Positions 8,557 through 17,841 of a stretch of DNA of 50,196 nucleotides are shown here, piece by piece. The notes below the pieces were generated by a model. It worked only from the letters and a program-made list of their open reading frames with translations. It was not told the origin of the DNA and ran no database searches. Both the position numbers and the translations under genes were made by a program. Each line of letters opens with the position of its first letter. The first letter of the stretch is position 1. This DNA comes from an uncultured Bacteroides sp. GTDB taxonomy: Bacteria; Bacteroidota; Bacteroidia; Bacteroidales; Bacteroidaceae. Location: assembly GCA_900551445.1 (NCBI GenBank), contig URWA01000024.1, positions 1 through 50,196 on the forward strand, in the 5' to 3' direction.

Positions 8557-10971
8557 ATGAAAAATATGTTGTTCTTATTTTGTTTATTCTTTTTGTTTGT
8601 ATGTCCTTCTTTGCATGCCCAAGTCTCTTTCGGAGAGGCTAAAAAATTTAATGATGGCTGGTTGTTCAGTCTCTCGGATGATAGCCTGAGTGCATCTGTT
8701 TCGTATGATGACAGCAAATGGAGGCAGCTGGACTTACCGCACGACTGGTCCATTGAAGGACAGCTTTCACCTTCGCTGGCAAGTTGTACGGGCTATCTGC
8801 CGGGTGGTATAGGCTGGTACCGGAAACATTTTCAGCTGACTGATGAGGCCGCACGTCATTATATCTATTTTGAAGGTGTGTATAACCGGAGTGAGGTGTA
8901 TTTGAACGGACATCTCCTGGGTAAGCGTCCCAACGGTTACATTTCTTTTATGTACGACATGACTCCGTATTTGAAAGAAGGCGACAATGTACTGGCCGTG
9001 CGTGTAGACCATAGCCGGTATGCGGATTCCCGCTGGTATACGGGTTCGGGTATTTACCGGGATGTATGGATGGTAGCGGCACCGGAGATTCATTTGGCAC
9101 AATGGGGATTAGGCTGGCAGGCTACTTCGATTACCGACAAGCAGGCTGTCGTTTCAGTAGAACTGGAAGTCGAAAAGCACGTAAAGGCTGAGGGAAAACT
9201 CGAGGTGAAAGCTGCCTTGTATGATGCGGATGGAAAGCTCGTAGCAGAGAGCCAGAAAAGTGTGGCTGGTCATGAAACGGGACTTTCCAAGCAAACCCTT
9301 TCGTTGAAGGTGAAGAAGCCGCATCGCTGGAACCTGAATGATCCTTATCTTTATACATTGAAGGCTGAGCTGTATTGCGATGGAAAGCGGATGGATGGTG
9401 CTGTTAGTTCTGTAGGTCTGCGTACACTTCAGTTTGATGCCAACAAGGGATTCGCATTGAACGGACAGTGGATGAAGGTGAAAGGAGTGTGTCTGCATCA
9501 TGATGCCGGAGTGCTGGGTGCAGTCGTACCGCCGGAGGTTTGGGAAAGACGTTTGAAGAACTTGAAAGCAATCGGGGCGAATGCCATCCGTATGAGCCAC
9601 AATCCGCAGGCTCCGGTGCTGTATGATTTATGTGACCGTATGGGATTTCTGGTCATGGATGAGGCTTCCGATGAATGGGAATTTCCGAAACGTAAATGGA
9701 TTCAAGGATGGAATGTGGGAGAACCCAGTTATGACGGTTCTTTCGACTTTTTTGAAGAATGGATTGAACAGGATGTGACGGATATGGTACGTCGCGACCG
9801 GAATCATCCGTCTGTCTTTTTGTGGAGTATCGGAAACGAGGTGGATTATCCCAATGACCCTTATTCTCATCCGATATTGGATGGAGCAAAGATTAACCAG
9901 CCGATGTTCGGAGGTTACAAGCCCGATGCCCCTGATGCCATGCGGATTGGGGTGATTGCCCAGAAACTGGCGGCTTGTGTGCGGGCCGTAGATACTTCAC
10001 GCCCGGTTACGGGAGCATTGGCCGGTGTGATCATGTCCAACCAGACGGCTTATCCGGAAGCGGTAGACGTGGTGGGGTATAATTATACGGAAGACCGTTA
10101 TGCAGAAGACCACAAAACTTACCCGAAGCGTATCATTTACGGAAGTGAAACCGGAGTAGGCATTGAGGCCTGGCATGCTGTTCGTGACAATGATTTCATT
10201 TTCGGACAGTTCCTTTGGACGGGTACTGATTATCTGGGTGAGGCCGGAAGATGGCCGTCCCGTGGATTGTATACAGGTTTGCTGGACTTCGGTAGTTTTG
10301 CGAAGCCGCGTGGTTATTTCCGGGCTTCGTTGTGGAGCGATAAACCGATGACATACATCGGTACTTATCCGGTGAAGCCGGGACACAGTTGGCTTTCCAT
10401 GGATGCCTGGGACAGCTGGAACTATGCTCCGGGCCAGCTGATTCGGGTGGTATGTTATACCAACGCACTACAGGCACGCCTGTTGCTCGACGGAAAGGAA
10501 GTCGGACCGATGAAGCCTTACGATGACAAGAGCGGAATCATCTACTGGGACATTCCTTATCAGGACGGAGAACTTCGTGCCGAAGGTTGTGATGAAAGCG
10601 GAAAGGTGCTTTCTACCTATACCATAAAGACTTCGGGACGTCCATACGCGCTGCGGGCTACGGTAGATAAGGACGTGTTGTCGCCGGAAAAAGCTACGGC
10701 TCATGTTACGATTGAAGTGGTCGATGAGCAGGGCACTGTGGTGAAATTGGGAGACAACGAAGTGACTTGTGAAATTGAGGGTCCCGCTCGTCTTTTAGGA
10801 TTGGAAGGCTCAGATAATAGTGATATGAGTGATTATACGGATAACCGTCATCGGGCTTATCATGGCCGTTTGCTGGCTTATATCCAAACTACAGGACAGA
10901 AAGGAGAAATCCGGGTCAAACTGACTTCTCCGCTTTTGAAAGGAACGGAAGTGGTATTAAAGGCTGAATGA
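8557..10971 (+). CDS. Exported GH2-family glycoside hydrolase (beta-galactosidase-like)
   Basis: The protein (804 residues) is a retaining GH2 enzyme expected to release a terminal beta-linked sugar; galactose is the commonest substrate for this type, but glucuronide or mannoside cannot be excluded. A signal peptide ends at SLHA|QV, so it is periplasmic or surface-exposed. The GH2 sugar-binding domain (about 35-185), an Ig-like domain (about 190-295) and the TIM barrel (about 300-595) are followed by a DUF4982-like segment and a final Ig-like domain. The acid/base is Glu428 in WSIGNE; the nucleophile is probably Glu531 in YGSETG. It is the first gene rightward from the HTCS and is followed by its own terminator, so it is a separate unit from the SusC/D operon. 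Its composition is core-like, unlike the AT-rich genes on both sides. Confidence 0.93.
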   Translation: MKNMLFLFCLFFLFVCPSLHAQVSFGEAKKFNDGWLFSLSDDSLSASVSYDDSKWRQLDLPHDWSIEGQLSPSLASCTGYLPGGIGWYRKHFQLTDEAARHYIYFEGVYNRSEVYLNGHLLGKRPNGYISFMYDMTPYLKEGDNVLAVRVDHSRYADSRWYTGSGIYRDVWMVAAPEIHLAQWGLGWQATSITDKQAVVSVELEVEKHVKAEGKLEVKAALYDADGKLVAESQKSVAGHETGLSKQTLSLKVKKPHRWNLNDPYLYTLKAELYCDGKRMDGAVSSVGLRTLQFDANKGFALNGQWMKVKGVCLHHDAGVLGAVVPPEVWERRLKNLKAIGANAIRMSHNPQAPVLYDLCDRMGFLVMDEASDEWEFPKRKWIQGWNVGEPSYDGSFDFFEEWIEQDVTDMVRRDRNHPSVFLWSIGNEVDYPNDPYSHPILDGAKINQPMFGGYKPDAPDAMRIGVIAQKLAACVRAVDTSRPVTGALAGVIMSNQTAYPEAVDVVGYNYTEDRYAEDHKTYPKRIIYGSETGVGIEAWHAVRDNDFIFGQFLWTGTDYLGEAGRWPSRGLYTGLLDFGSFAKPRGYFRASLWSDKPMTYIGTYPVKPGHSWLSMDAWDSWNYAPGQLIRVVCYTNALQARLLLDGKEVGPMKPYDDKSGIIYWDIPYQDGELRAEGCDESGKVLSTYTIKTSGRPYALRATVDKDVLSPEKATAHVTIEVVDEQGTVVKLGDNEVTCEIEGPARLLGLEGSDNSDMSDYTDNRHRAYHGRLLAYIQTTGQKGEIRVKLTSPLLKGTEVVLKAE

Positions 10972-11001
10972 TGTTAAATTAAGTTTTTGTATAAAAGGAG
11001 T

Positions 11002-11032
11002 GGGGCGTCTTTATGATAGGACGCCCCTTTTT
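11002..11032 (+). terminator. Rho-independent terminator after the GH2 gene
   Basis: GGGGCGTC at 11002-11009 pairs with 11020-11027 and is followed by a T-rich tail. It separates the GH2 gene from the SusC/D transcription unit. Confidence 0.88.
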
Positions 11033-11081
11033 ATTTGTGCTTTGGGGAATAAGTTAAGGTAAGTGAGGAGTAATAGTGAAC

Positions 11082-11149
11082 GTAAATCTTGCTTTTTAGT
11101 ATGTAAATCTTGCTTTGCATCATTTGTGAGTGCTAGATGCAAGATTTGT
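11082..11149. promoter_or_regulatory. Direct repeat GTAAATCTTGCTTT x2 plus an inverted partial copy, candidate operator
   Basis: Identical 14-base copies lie at 11082-11095 and 11103-11116, 21 bases start to start. A partial copy in the opposite orientation, GCAAGATTTGT, is at 11139-11149. The set lies just upstream of a TAnnTTTG element (11175) and of the TIG/SusC/SusD genes. Binding by the HTCS is inferred, but the sequence is not the same as the GTAGAATGAT repeat upstream of the GH2 gene. Confidence 0.5.
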
Positions 11150-11174
11150 ATAAATGGACGAATTTATCTTTCTA

Positions 11175-11182
11175 TATATTTG
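11175..11182 (+). promoter_or_regulatory. Possible promoter of the SusC/D operon, -7 element TATATTTG
   Basis: It matches TAnnTTTG. The nearest upstream TTTG (11145-11148) is 26 bases away, too far for a good -33 box, consistent with activator dependence. Transcription from here would produce a leader of about 245 bases before the TIG/NHL gene, containing the short frame at 11210. Confidence 0.5.
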
Positions 11183-11209
11183 CCTTCACATTCATTAACC
11201 GTTTAATCT

Positions 11210-11362
11210 ATGAGGAACTTAAAGAATTTTTGGCTATTCGTGTGGCAAGGCTCTGTGATGGCTTTATGTGCTCAAACCGAAGTTATAACTCGTATAGTTG
11301 ATTCTATACACTTGTGTTACTTAATCTTAGATGTAAGTCTAAAGTATGAAAACTCAATGTGA
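11210..11362 (+). CDS. Small open frame with a signal-peptide-like start; leader peptide or remnant of an exported protein
   Basis: The frame has 50 codons starting ATG, 28 bases after the proposed -7 element. Residues 1-22 (MRNLKNFWLFVW...ALCAQT) look like a Bacteroides signal peptide with cleavage at CA|Q, the same form as the true exported proteins in this window. The remaining 28 residues match nothing I recognise. It could be the broken 5' end of a lost PUL gene, a leader peptide, or chance. The rest of the gap 10972-11433 holds the terminator, the repeats and the promoter described separately; nothing else was recognised. Confidence 0.3.
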   Translation: MRNLKNFWLFVWQGSVMALCAQTEVITRIVDSIHLCYLILDVSLKYENSM

Positions 11363-11433
11363 ATCATTTTTATTGCTTCAAAAAAATTTATGTATGAGAG
11401 ATGTAATTGTCAATTTTTTAATAAATAATTTTT

Positions 11434-12744
11434 ATGAAGAACTTAAGTCTGATATTGTTAGCACTTGTACTTTTATGGTCGGGTTGTGCAAGTAATAACA
11501 TTGAAAAGTTTCCTGACGTTAAAAACAACTATGATCCTTCAAAACCCTTAGCTATAACAGGGATTATTCCTTCGGAAGGAGAACTTAATGAGCAGGTTAT
11601 TATTGAAGGAAATTTTGGGGTAGATGCTTCTAAAATTAAAGTCTTTTTTGCTGATACCAGAGAAGCTAGTGTTATTTCTACAAATGGAACATCCATTTAT
11701 TGTTTGGCTCCTAAACAGCCGGATGGTGAAAATTCGGTGAAGGTTGTGGTAGATGGAAAAGAAATTACAACGGATAAGACTTTTAGATATAATCAAGTAC
11801 AGAAGGTATCTACTGTATGTGGTACATATAAGAAAGCAGATTATAAAGATGGAACATTGTCTAATGCTTTATTCAATGACGTGATGGGTATTGGAGTGGT
11901 AGCTGGAGATAATATTATGGCTGTAGAGACACATGTCAAACGCATTAGACTTATCTCGCAAGTTGATAATCAGGTAATAACAGTGTTAAGTGGACTTTGT
12001 ACGTGTAAGCCAGCTATTACTAGTGGAAGAGATACGATGTATGTCGTGGAATTGTATAAGAATGCCGGGAAGATTTATCGTCTTACAAGAACCAATAATT
12101 GGGGGCCTGAACTTATTCGAGGTAATATAACGGAATTGAAGGATGGTGAACAATGGTCGTGTGCCTTGGATAAAACAGACAGTAATCTTTTTATCAGAAA
12201 TCATGTAGGGGTTCTTGTGAAAGTAAATTTAAAAGAGAAGGACTCGTCTGGAAATCTGAAGGTCGAAAAAATCTTAGAACAGTCTAATTATTCCAGTGGA
12301 AGCACGATGAATTATTTAGTCTATAGTCGAGTGGAGGATTGCTTTTATGCAACGGAAGATTTTGGTCATGCCGTGTTAAAAATTTATCAAGATGCTTCGG
12401 GTAAGTGGCATCAGGATGTATATGCTGGGGCTTTGAATCATCCGGGCAATATCGATGGTGACAGAATGGATGCTCAATTTCAGTGGTTAAGAGGATTGAC
12501 GGTAGATAGTGAAGGGAATATCTATGTTGTTAATTTGGGAAATCAGTCTATTCGTAAGATTGCCTATCCGTCAGGATATGTTTCTACGATTGCCGGAGGT
12601 ACAAAATCAGGAGACGTAGAAATAGATGGAACACCTTTGGAAGCTTCTTTCTGTGATCCTTCGGATATTGCAGTAGATTCTGAGGATAATCTATATATTG
12701 CGGGAGGAGCAGGTTACAACGTTCGTAAACTAGCTATTGAATAA
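11434..12744 (+). CDS. Surface lipoprotein with an IPT/TIG domain and NHL-type propeller
   Basis: The lipoprotein signal ends at the lipobox LLWSGC (Cys18). Residues about 40-120 form an IPT/TIG Ig-like domain (AITGIIPSEGELNEQVIIEG...). The rest resembles an NHL beta-propeller, with repeats such as LTVDSEGNIYVVNLGNQSI and IAVDSEDNLYIAGGAG. Proteins of this build sit next to SusC/D pairs in Bacteroides and are thought to bind glycan at the cell surface. It lies 17 bases before susC, so it is the first gene of the operon; glycan-binding lipoproteins more often follow susD. No enzyme motif is visible. The gene is clearly AT-rich. Confidence 0.85.
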   Translation: MKNLSLILLALVLLWSGCASNNIEKFPDVKNNYDPSKPLAITGIIPSEGELNEQVIIEGNFGVDASKIKVFFADTREASVISTNGTSIYCLAPKQPDGENSVKVVVDGKEITTDKTFRYNQVQKVSTVCGTYKKADYKDGTLSNALFNDVMGIGVVAGDNIMAVETHVKRIRLISQVDNQVITVLSGLCTCKPAITSGRDTMYVVELYKNAGKIYRLTRTNNWGPELIRGNITELKDGEQWSCALDKTDSNLFIRNHVGVLVKVNLKEKDSSGNLKVEKILEQSNYSSGSTMNYLVYSRVEDCFYATEDFGHAVLKIYQDASGKWHQDVYAGALNHPGNIDGDRMDAQFQWLRGLTVDSEGNIYVVNLGNQSIRKIAYPSGYVSTIAGGTKSGDVEIDGTPLEASFCDPSDIAVDSEDNLYIAGGAGYNVRKLAIE

Positions 12745-12761
12745 TCTTAAAGTCAAATAAA

Positions 12762-15700
12762 ATGAAAAATAAATTTTTAACGCTATTCGTATTTATACTG
12801 CTTAGTGCTTTATCGATGTTTGCCCAAAGTGGGCATACTGTGTCGGGGGTAGTTATGACAGAACAAGGTGAACCGTTGGTGGGGGTAACTATTCAGTATA
12901 AAAATAACCCGACAAAAGGTATTATTACTGATTTGGACGGTAACTTTGTTTTACAAAATGTACCTACTAATACGACCCTTGTTTTTTCATACATAGGATA
13001 TAAGGAGCAGTTGTTATTGGTAACAAAAGATATGACAAGACAGACCATAGCATTAAAGGAGGATGTGAATCAAACAGAAGAGGTTGTAGTTATTGGTCGG
13101 GGAACTCAAAGAAAAATTTCAGTTGTAGGGGCAGTAACTAATGTAAAGAGTAGTGACTTACAGGTTCCTGCTGCATCTGTAACTAATATGCTTGGTGGTA
13201 GAGTACCTGGTATTATCTCAGTAACACGTAGTGGTGAACCTGGTAGTGATTTTTCAGAATTCTGGGTACGAGGTATTGGTACTTTTGGTGCCGGAGCCTC
13301 GGCTTTGGTGCTGATCGATGGAATTGAAGGTGACTTAAACACTCTAGACCCTGCAGATATTGAGAGCTTTACTGTGTTGAAGGATGCTTCAGCTACGGCT
13401 GTATATGGTGTTCGTGGTGCAAATGGAGTAGTATTAGTTACTACTAAAAGAGGTAAATCTGGTAAACTGTCGATTAGTATAAAAAGTAATGCTGGTATTT
13501 CATATTCAGCAAGAACTCCAGAGTATGTAGATGCATTGACCTATGCTAGTTTGGCTAATGAAGCTTCTGTAGTGCGTGGTGGACGTCCAGTGTATGATGC
13601 GGCAGAATTAAAACTTTTTCAGACCGGACTGGATCCGGATTTGTATCCAAATGTGAACTGGCGTGATGTAATGCTTAAAGATTATGTATGGAATAATCAG
13701 CATCATATTAGTATCAATGGAGGTGGTAGCAATGCCAGATACTATATGAGCGTGGGGATTCAGCATAAAGATGCCATTTATAAGCAGGATAAAGGCATTA
13801 AGAATTATGATAACAATGTTGGTTATAATAAATATAACTTTCGGGCTAATATTGATGCCAATCTTACTAAATCTACTATTGTGGAATTGGGATTGGAATC
13901 TATTATCGTGAATAATTCATTCCCTGGATATGGAGATAATAACCAGGCTTTGTGGGATGCACAGGCTAATATGACTCCTGTGACTGTGCCGGTCATTTAT
14001 TCGGATGGGTCTCTTCCTGCTTACGGGGCAAATGCTGATCAGCAGAATCCTTATGTCTTATTAAATTACACAGGCTATAAGAAGAAAAGTGAAATGACCA
14101 ATGCCGTAAGATTGAAGCTGACACAGGATTTTGATCAATGGATAAAAGGGCTGAAAATAGATGCTTTAATGTCTATAAATACTTATTCGTTATTGAATCA
14201 GACACAGTTGAAAACTCCTGCATTATACTATGCTACGGGGAGAAAAAAAGATGGTACGTTAGATTTAATTGAAAAAGTCAGCAGAAAAGATGATATATAT
14301 TCATCTGCTAATTTGACTACCCGGAAGATTTATTTTGAAGGCCGTATAAATTATGAGAGAAACTTTAGTGAGAAGCATAGAGTAGGGGGGCTTTTATTGT
14401 ATTATATGGATGATTTTGTGACAGGTGAAGCACAAACTTTGATTGCTTCTATTCCGAAACGTTATACGGGGTTGGCCGCCAGAGCTACTTATTCATTTAA
14501 AGATACTTATTTTTTGGAAGGAAATTTAGGCTATACAGGTTCTGAAGCTTTTGAAAGAGGGCAGAAGTTTGGTGTATTTCCTGCAATATCTGGTGGTTGG
14601 GTACCTACTCAGTATGAATGGATGCAGGATCATATGAAGTTCATTGATTTTTGGAAGTTCCGGGTTTCTTATGGTATTGTGGGAAATGACCGAATTAATA
14701 GTAGTGTACGTTTCCCGTTTTTAAGTACCATGTCACAAGGCTCAGGTGCTGGTATTTGGGGTGGTGGAGATAATATCACAGAATCGCAAGAGGCCTCACA
14801 GAACCTGAGGTGGGAAAAAGCAAAGAAATTTGATGTGGGTGTGGATGCACAGTTTTTCAAGCAGAAGATTGATTTGACGGTCGATTTCTTTCATGAGAAT
14901 CGTACTGGAATCTTCCAGCAGAGAGCCAGTATTCCCGATGAGATGGGGTTGATAACTCTTCCTTGGGCGAATGTTGGTGCAATGGAAAGTTGGGGAGCTG
15001 ATGGTAATATTTCATATATGCATCAGTTTAATAAAGATTGGAACTTGACTGTTAGAGCTAATTTTACCTATACAAACAATAAATTGACGGAATATGAACA
15101 AAGTGGTGTGAAATATCCTTATCAGTCGTGGGTCGGGACTCCTTATGGTAATCAAAGAGGTTTAATAGCTCTTGGTCTGTTCAAAGACCAGGCTGATATT
15201 GATAATAGCCCGAAACAGACTTTTATGGCGGATGTAATGCCTGGTGATATCAAGTATAAAGATATTAACGGAGATGGAGTCATTGATGAGTACGATGAAG
15301 TCTTGATTGGAAATTCAAATGTGCCGAGACTTCAATATGGTTTTGCCATGGAATTAAGGTACAAACGTTTGTCGATAAGTGCATTGTTTGAAGGCGTGGG
15401 TATTGTGGACTTTATGTACGGAGGTAATGGTTTTTATCCGTTTACTGGCAAGCAAACTGGAAATGTGTTAAGTATAGTGGCAGATCCTTCGAATCGATGG
15501 ATTCCAGCATCTTATTCAGGAGATCCGGCAACGGAGAATCCAAATGCGCGTTTTCCTCGTTTAACATACGGTCCTAACGCGAATAATGAGCGTAATTCTA
15601 CTTTTTGGTTGGCCGATGGAAGCTACTTAAGATTGAAGAATGTGCAGATAACGTATGATTTCACATGTCCTCAAATAAAGAAAATAGGATTGCAAGGTCT

Positions 15701-15836
15701 TCAGTTGAGCCTTATTGGCGATAACTTGGCGTGTTGGGATAAGGTGAAACTTTGGGATCCAGCTCAAGCTTCAGGGAATGGAGCTGTGTATCCTTTGCAG
15801 AGAGTATTTACATTACAAGCTAATTTACAATTCTAA
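12762..15836 (+). CDS. SusC-family TonB-dependent outer membrane transporter
   Basis: SusC proteins form the outer-membrane channel that imports oligosaccharides captured by SusD. The product has 1024 residues. A signal peptide ends at MFA|QS, then comes a carboxypeptidase-regulatory-like domain (about 27-105, VSGVVMTEQGEPLVGV), a TonB-box-like stretch EEVVVIGRG, the plug with the SusC signature SATAVYGVRGANGVV, and a beta-barrel ending in the aromatic FTLQANLQF. There is no STN domain before the regulatory-like domain, so it does not look like the ECF/anti-sigma type; this fits control by the nearby HTCS. susD starts 7 bases after its stop. Confidence 0.97.
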   Translation: MKNKFLTLFVFILLSALSMFAQSGHTVSGVVMTEQGEPLVGVTIQYKNNPTKGIITDLDGNFVLQNVPTNTTLVFSYIGYKEQLLLVTKDMTRQTIALKEDVNQTEEVVVIGRGTQRKISVVGAVTNVKSSDLQVPAASVTNMLGGRVPGIISVTRSGEPGSDFSEFWVRGIGTFGAGASALVLIDGIEGDLNTLDPADIESFTVLKDASATAVYGVRGANGVVLVTTKRGKSGKLSISIKSNAGISYSARTPEYVDALTYASLANEASVVRGGRPVYDAAELKLFQTGLDPDLYPNVNWRDVMLKDYVWNNQHHISINGGGSNARYYMSVGIQHKDAIYKQDKGIKNYDNNVGYNKYNFRANIDANLTKSTIVELGLESIIVNNSFPGYGDNNQALWDAQANMTPVTVPVIYSDGSLPAYGANADQQNPYVLLNYTGYKKKSEMTNAVRLKLTQDFDQWIKGLKIDALMSINTYSLLNQTQLKTPALYYATGRKKDGTLDLIEKVSRKDDIYSSANLTTRKIYFEGRINYERNFSEKHRVGGLLLYYMDDFVTGEAQTLIASIPKRYTGLAARATYSFKDTYFLEGNLGYTGSEAFERGQKFGVFPAISGGWVPTQYEWMQDHMKFIDFWKFRVSYGIVGNDRINSSVRFPFLSTMSQGSGAGIWGGGDNITESQEASQNLRWEKAKKFDVGVDAQFFKQKIDLTVDFFHENRTGIFQQRASIPDEMGLITLPWANVGAMESWGADGNISYMHQFNKDWNLTVRANFTYTNNKLTEYEQSGVKYPYQSWVGTPYGNQRGLIALGLFKDQADIDNSPKQTFMADVMPGDIKYKDINGDGVIDEYDEVLIGNSNVPRLQYGFAMELRYKRLSISALFEGVGIVDFMYGGNGFYPFTGKQTGNVLSIVADPSNRWIPASYSGDPATENPNARFPRLTYGPNANNERNSTFWLADGSYLRLKNVQITYDFTCPQIKKIGLQGLQLSLIGDNLACWDKVKLWDPAQASGNGAVYPLQRVFTLQANLQF

Positions 15837-15843
15837 TATAACA

Positions 15844-17829
15844 ATGAAACATAGATTAAAAGAAATATTATCGATAACAGCGCTAGGGGCGTGTATTGCT
15901 GTTAACATGACATCATGTGAATCATATCTGGATGTGGATTCATATTTTTATGATCAAAATACAATTGATTCTGTTTTTCAGAATAAGGTGTTGGTAAATG
16001 AATATATAAATGGTATTGCTACTTATCTTCCAGATGAAAGTAAATTGTTTACTGAATCTCCTTTCCCATTTGGGCTTGCATCGGATGAATGTTTTGCTTC
16101 ATGGCAGGACGGAAGACATGCCGGAATGTATTTTTTATTAGGAAATGAAACGGCGCAATCTGAGCATTTTAATAATTGGGGACATTATTATAAAGGAATA
16201 AGAAAAGCAAATATACTACTTTCAAGGATTGGAGAGTGTAAAGATCTTACCGATATGGAACGAAGGGATTATACGGGACGTGGCCATTTTTTGAGGGGGT
16301 ATTTTTATTTTTGTCTGTTAAGACAATATGGTCCTGTTCCTATTGTTCCAGATACTCCTTTTGAAGTAGATACCCCTGCTGAAGATGCTTCGTGTCCAAG
16401 AAATACTTATGATGAATGTGTAGATTATATTTGTAATGATTTGGAGCAGGCAGCCAATTTGTTGCCGGAAAGCCGTACCCAAGCATATCAGTATGTACCC
16501 ACTAAAGGGGCTGCTTTGTCTCTGATTTCCCGTATCCGCCTTTATGCAGCCAGTCCTTGGTACAACGGGAACAAACGGTATGCTGACTGGAAAACTGAGG
16601 ATGGAAAGGACTTTATTAATCAGACGTATGACAATGGCAAATGGGCATTGGCAGCAGTTGCAGCCAAAAGGGTCATTGATTTGAACTTATATAGTCTGAA
16701 TACGGTGGCACGTACAGAACAGACTGTGAAATTGCCTTCTACTGTATCAAGTGCAGATTTCCCTAATGGGGCTGGCAATATAGATCCGTATCAATCATAT
16801 AAGAGCTTATTTGATGGCTCTATTAATGCGGAATTGGTGCCGGAATATATTTACTATTGTAATATGACTGTAGGAGAAGGTTCCAATAAGAATTCTAACC
16901 AATGGATTGCGACTCCCTATATGTTAGGTGGAGGTAATGGTATGAATGTGTGCTTGGACTTGATTGATTCTTATAAGATGATTGACGGAAATACAATTGA
17001 CCATTCGAGTGCGGACTATCCTTATCCTTCAGCAGAAGAGGCAAGTGACCGTATTGAAGAGGCGTGGACGGTGTCGGATGGTTATTCATTATTGCCGAAC
17101 ACAGCGAAAGTTGACAGATATAGAGAAGCGAGATTTTATGCGACTATTGGTTACAATCATTGTTTATGGCCTGGAACAGCCTATGTTGGAAGTGATAATG
17201 TTACAAATATCGAAGTGACTTATTATTATGATGGTAATGGAGGTCCGAATCCAAGTTTTCCAGAAGATTATAATCATACTGGATATACTTGCCGGAAATA
17301 TATTCACCAGGAAGATAATATAAAAGGAACAAGTAGAGCTAAGACTTTTGCTATTATCCGATATGCTGAAATCTTATTGAATTATGTGGAAGCTTTGAAT
17401 GAACTGGAAGGAAGTTATACTGATGAGAAGACGGGTATTACCGTAACTAGAGATGTGGAAGAAATGAGAAAATATTTTAATATGATTAGATTCAGGGCGG
17501 GTTTGCCTGGTATAACGGATGCAGAACTTAATAACGTTGACCAGATGCGGAAGATTATTAAAGATGAAAGAAAAATTGAGTTTGCGCTGGAAGGTTATCG
17601 TTACCATGATTTGCGCCGTTGGGGAGATGCGGAGGCTGCTTATAACGCTAAAATTACGGGTTATAATACTTCGGCTAGGACTTCTCAGAGAAAGGAATTT
17701 TATAAGCGTACTATTCTTGATAGCAAGGCAATTATGAAACGTGTGTTCAGTCAGAAAATGTATTTCTTTCCAATACCGAAAACTGCATTAGATCATAATT
17801 CTAAATTGACACAGAACCCAAATTGGTAA
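15844..17829 (+). CDS. SusD/RagB-family surface glycan-binding lipoprotein
   Basis: SusD forms the lid of the SusC channel and binds the glycan. I chose the ATG at 15844 because it starts a lipoprotein signal (lipobox NMTSC, Cys near residue 21) just after the susC stop; the frame is open further upstream but only within susC. The 661-residue product is on the long side for the family. Typical SusD features are the helical segment with RGHFLRGYFYFCLLRQYGPVP, the helix IIKDERKIEFALEGYRYHDL, and the C-terminal FFPIPKTALDHNSKLTQNP. The gene is AT-rich like susC. Confidence 0.96.
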   Translation: MKHRLKEILSITALGACIAVNMTSCESYLDVDSYFYDQNTIDSVFQNKVLVNEYINGIATYLPDESKLFTESPFPFGLASDECFASWQDGRHAGMYFLLGNETAQSEHFNNWGHYYKGIRKANILLSRIGECKDLTDMERRDYTGRGHFLRGYFYFCLLRQYGPVPIVPDTPFEVDTPAEDASCPRNTYDECVDYICNDLEQAANLLPESRTQAYQYVPTKGAALSLISRIRLYAASPWYNGNKRYADWKTEDGKDFINQTYDNGKWALAAVAAKRVIDLNLYSLNTVARTEQTVKLPSTVSSADFPNGAGNIDPYQSYKSLFDGSINAELVPEYIYYCNMTVGEGSNKNSNQWIATPYMLGGGNGMNVCLDLIDSYKMIDGNTIDHSSADYPYPSAEEASDRIEEAWTVSDGYSLLPNTAKVDRYREARFYATIGYNHCLWPGTAYVGSDNVTNIEVTYYYDGNGGPNPSFPEDYNHTGYTCRKYIHQEDNIKGTSRAKTFAIIRYAEILLNYVEALNELEGSYTDEKTGITVTRDVEEMRKYFNMIRFRAGLPGITDAELNNVDQMRKIIKDERKIEFALEGYRYHDLRRWGDAEAAYNAKITGYNTSARTSQRKEFYKRTILDSKAIMKRVFSQKMYFFPIPKTALDHNSKLTQNPNW

Positions 17830-17841
17830 TAATTAAATAGA

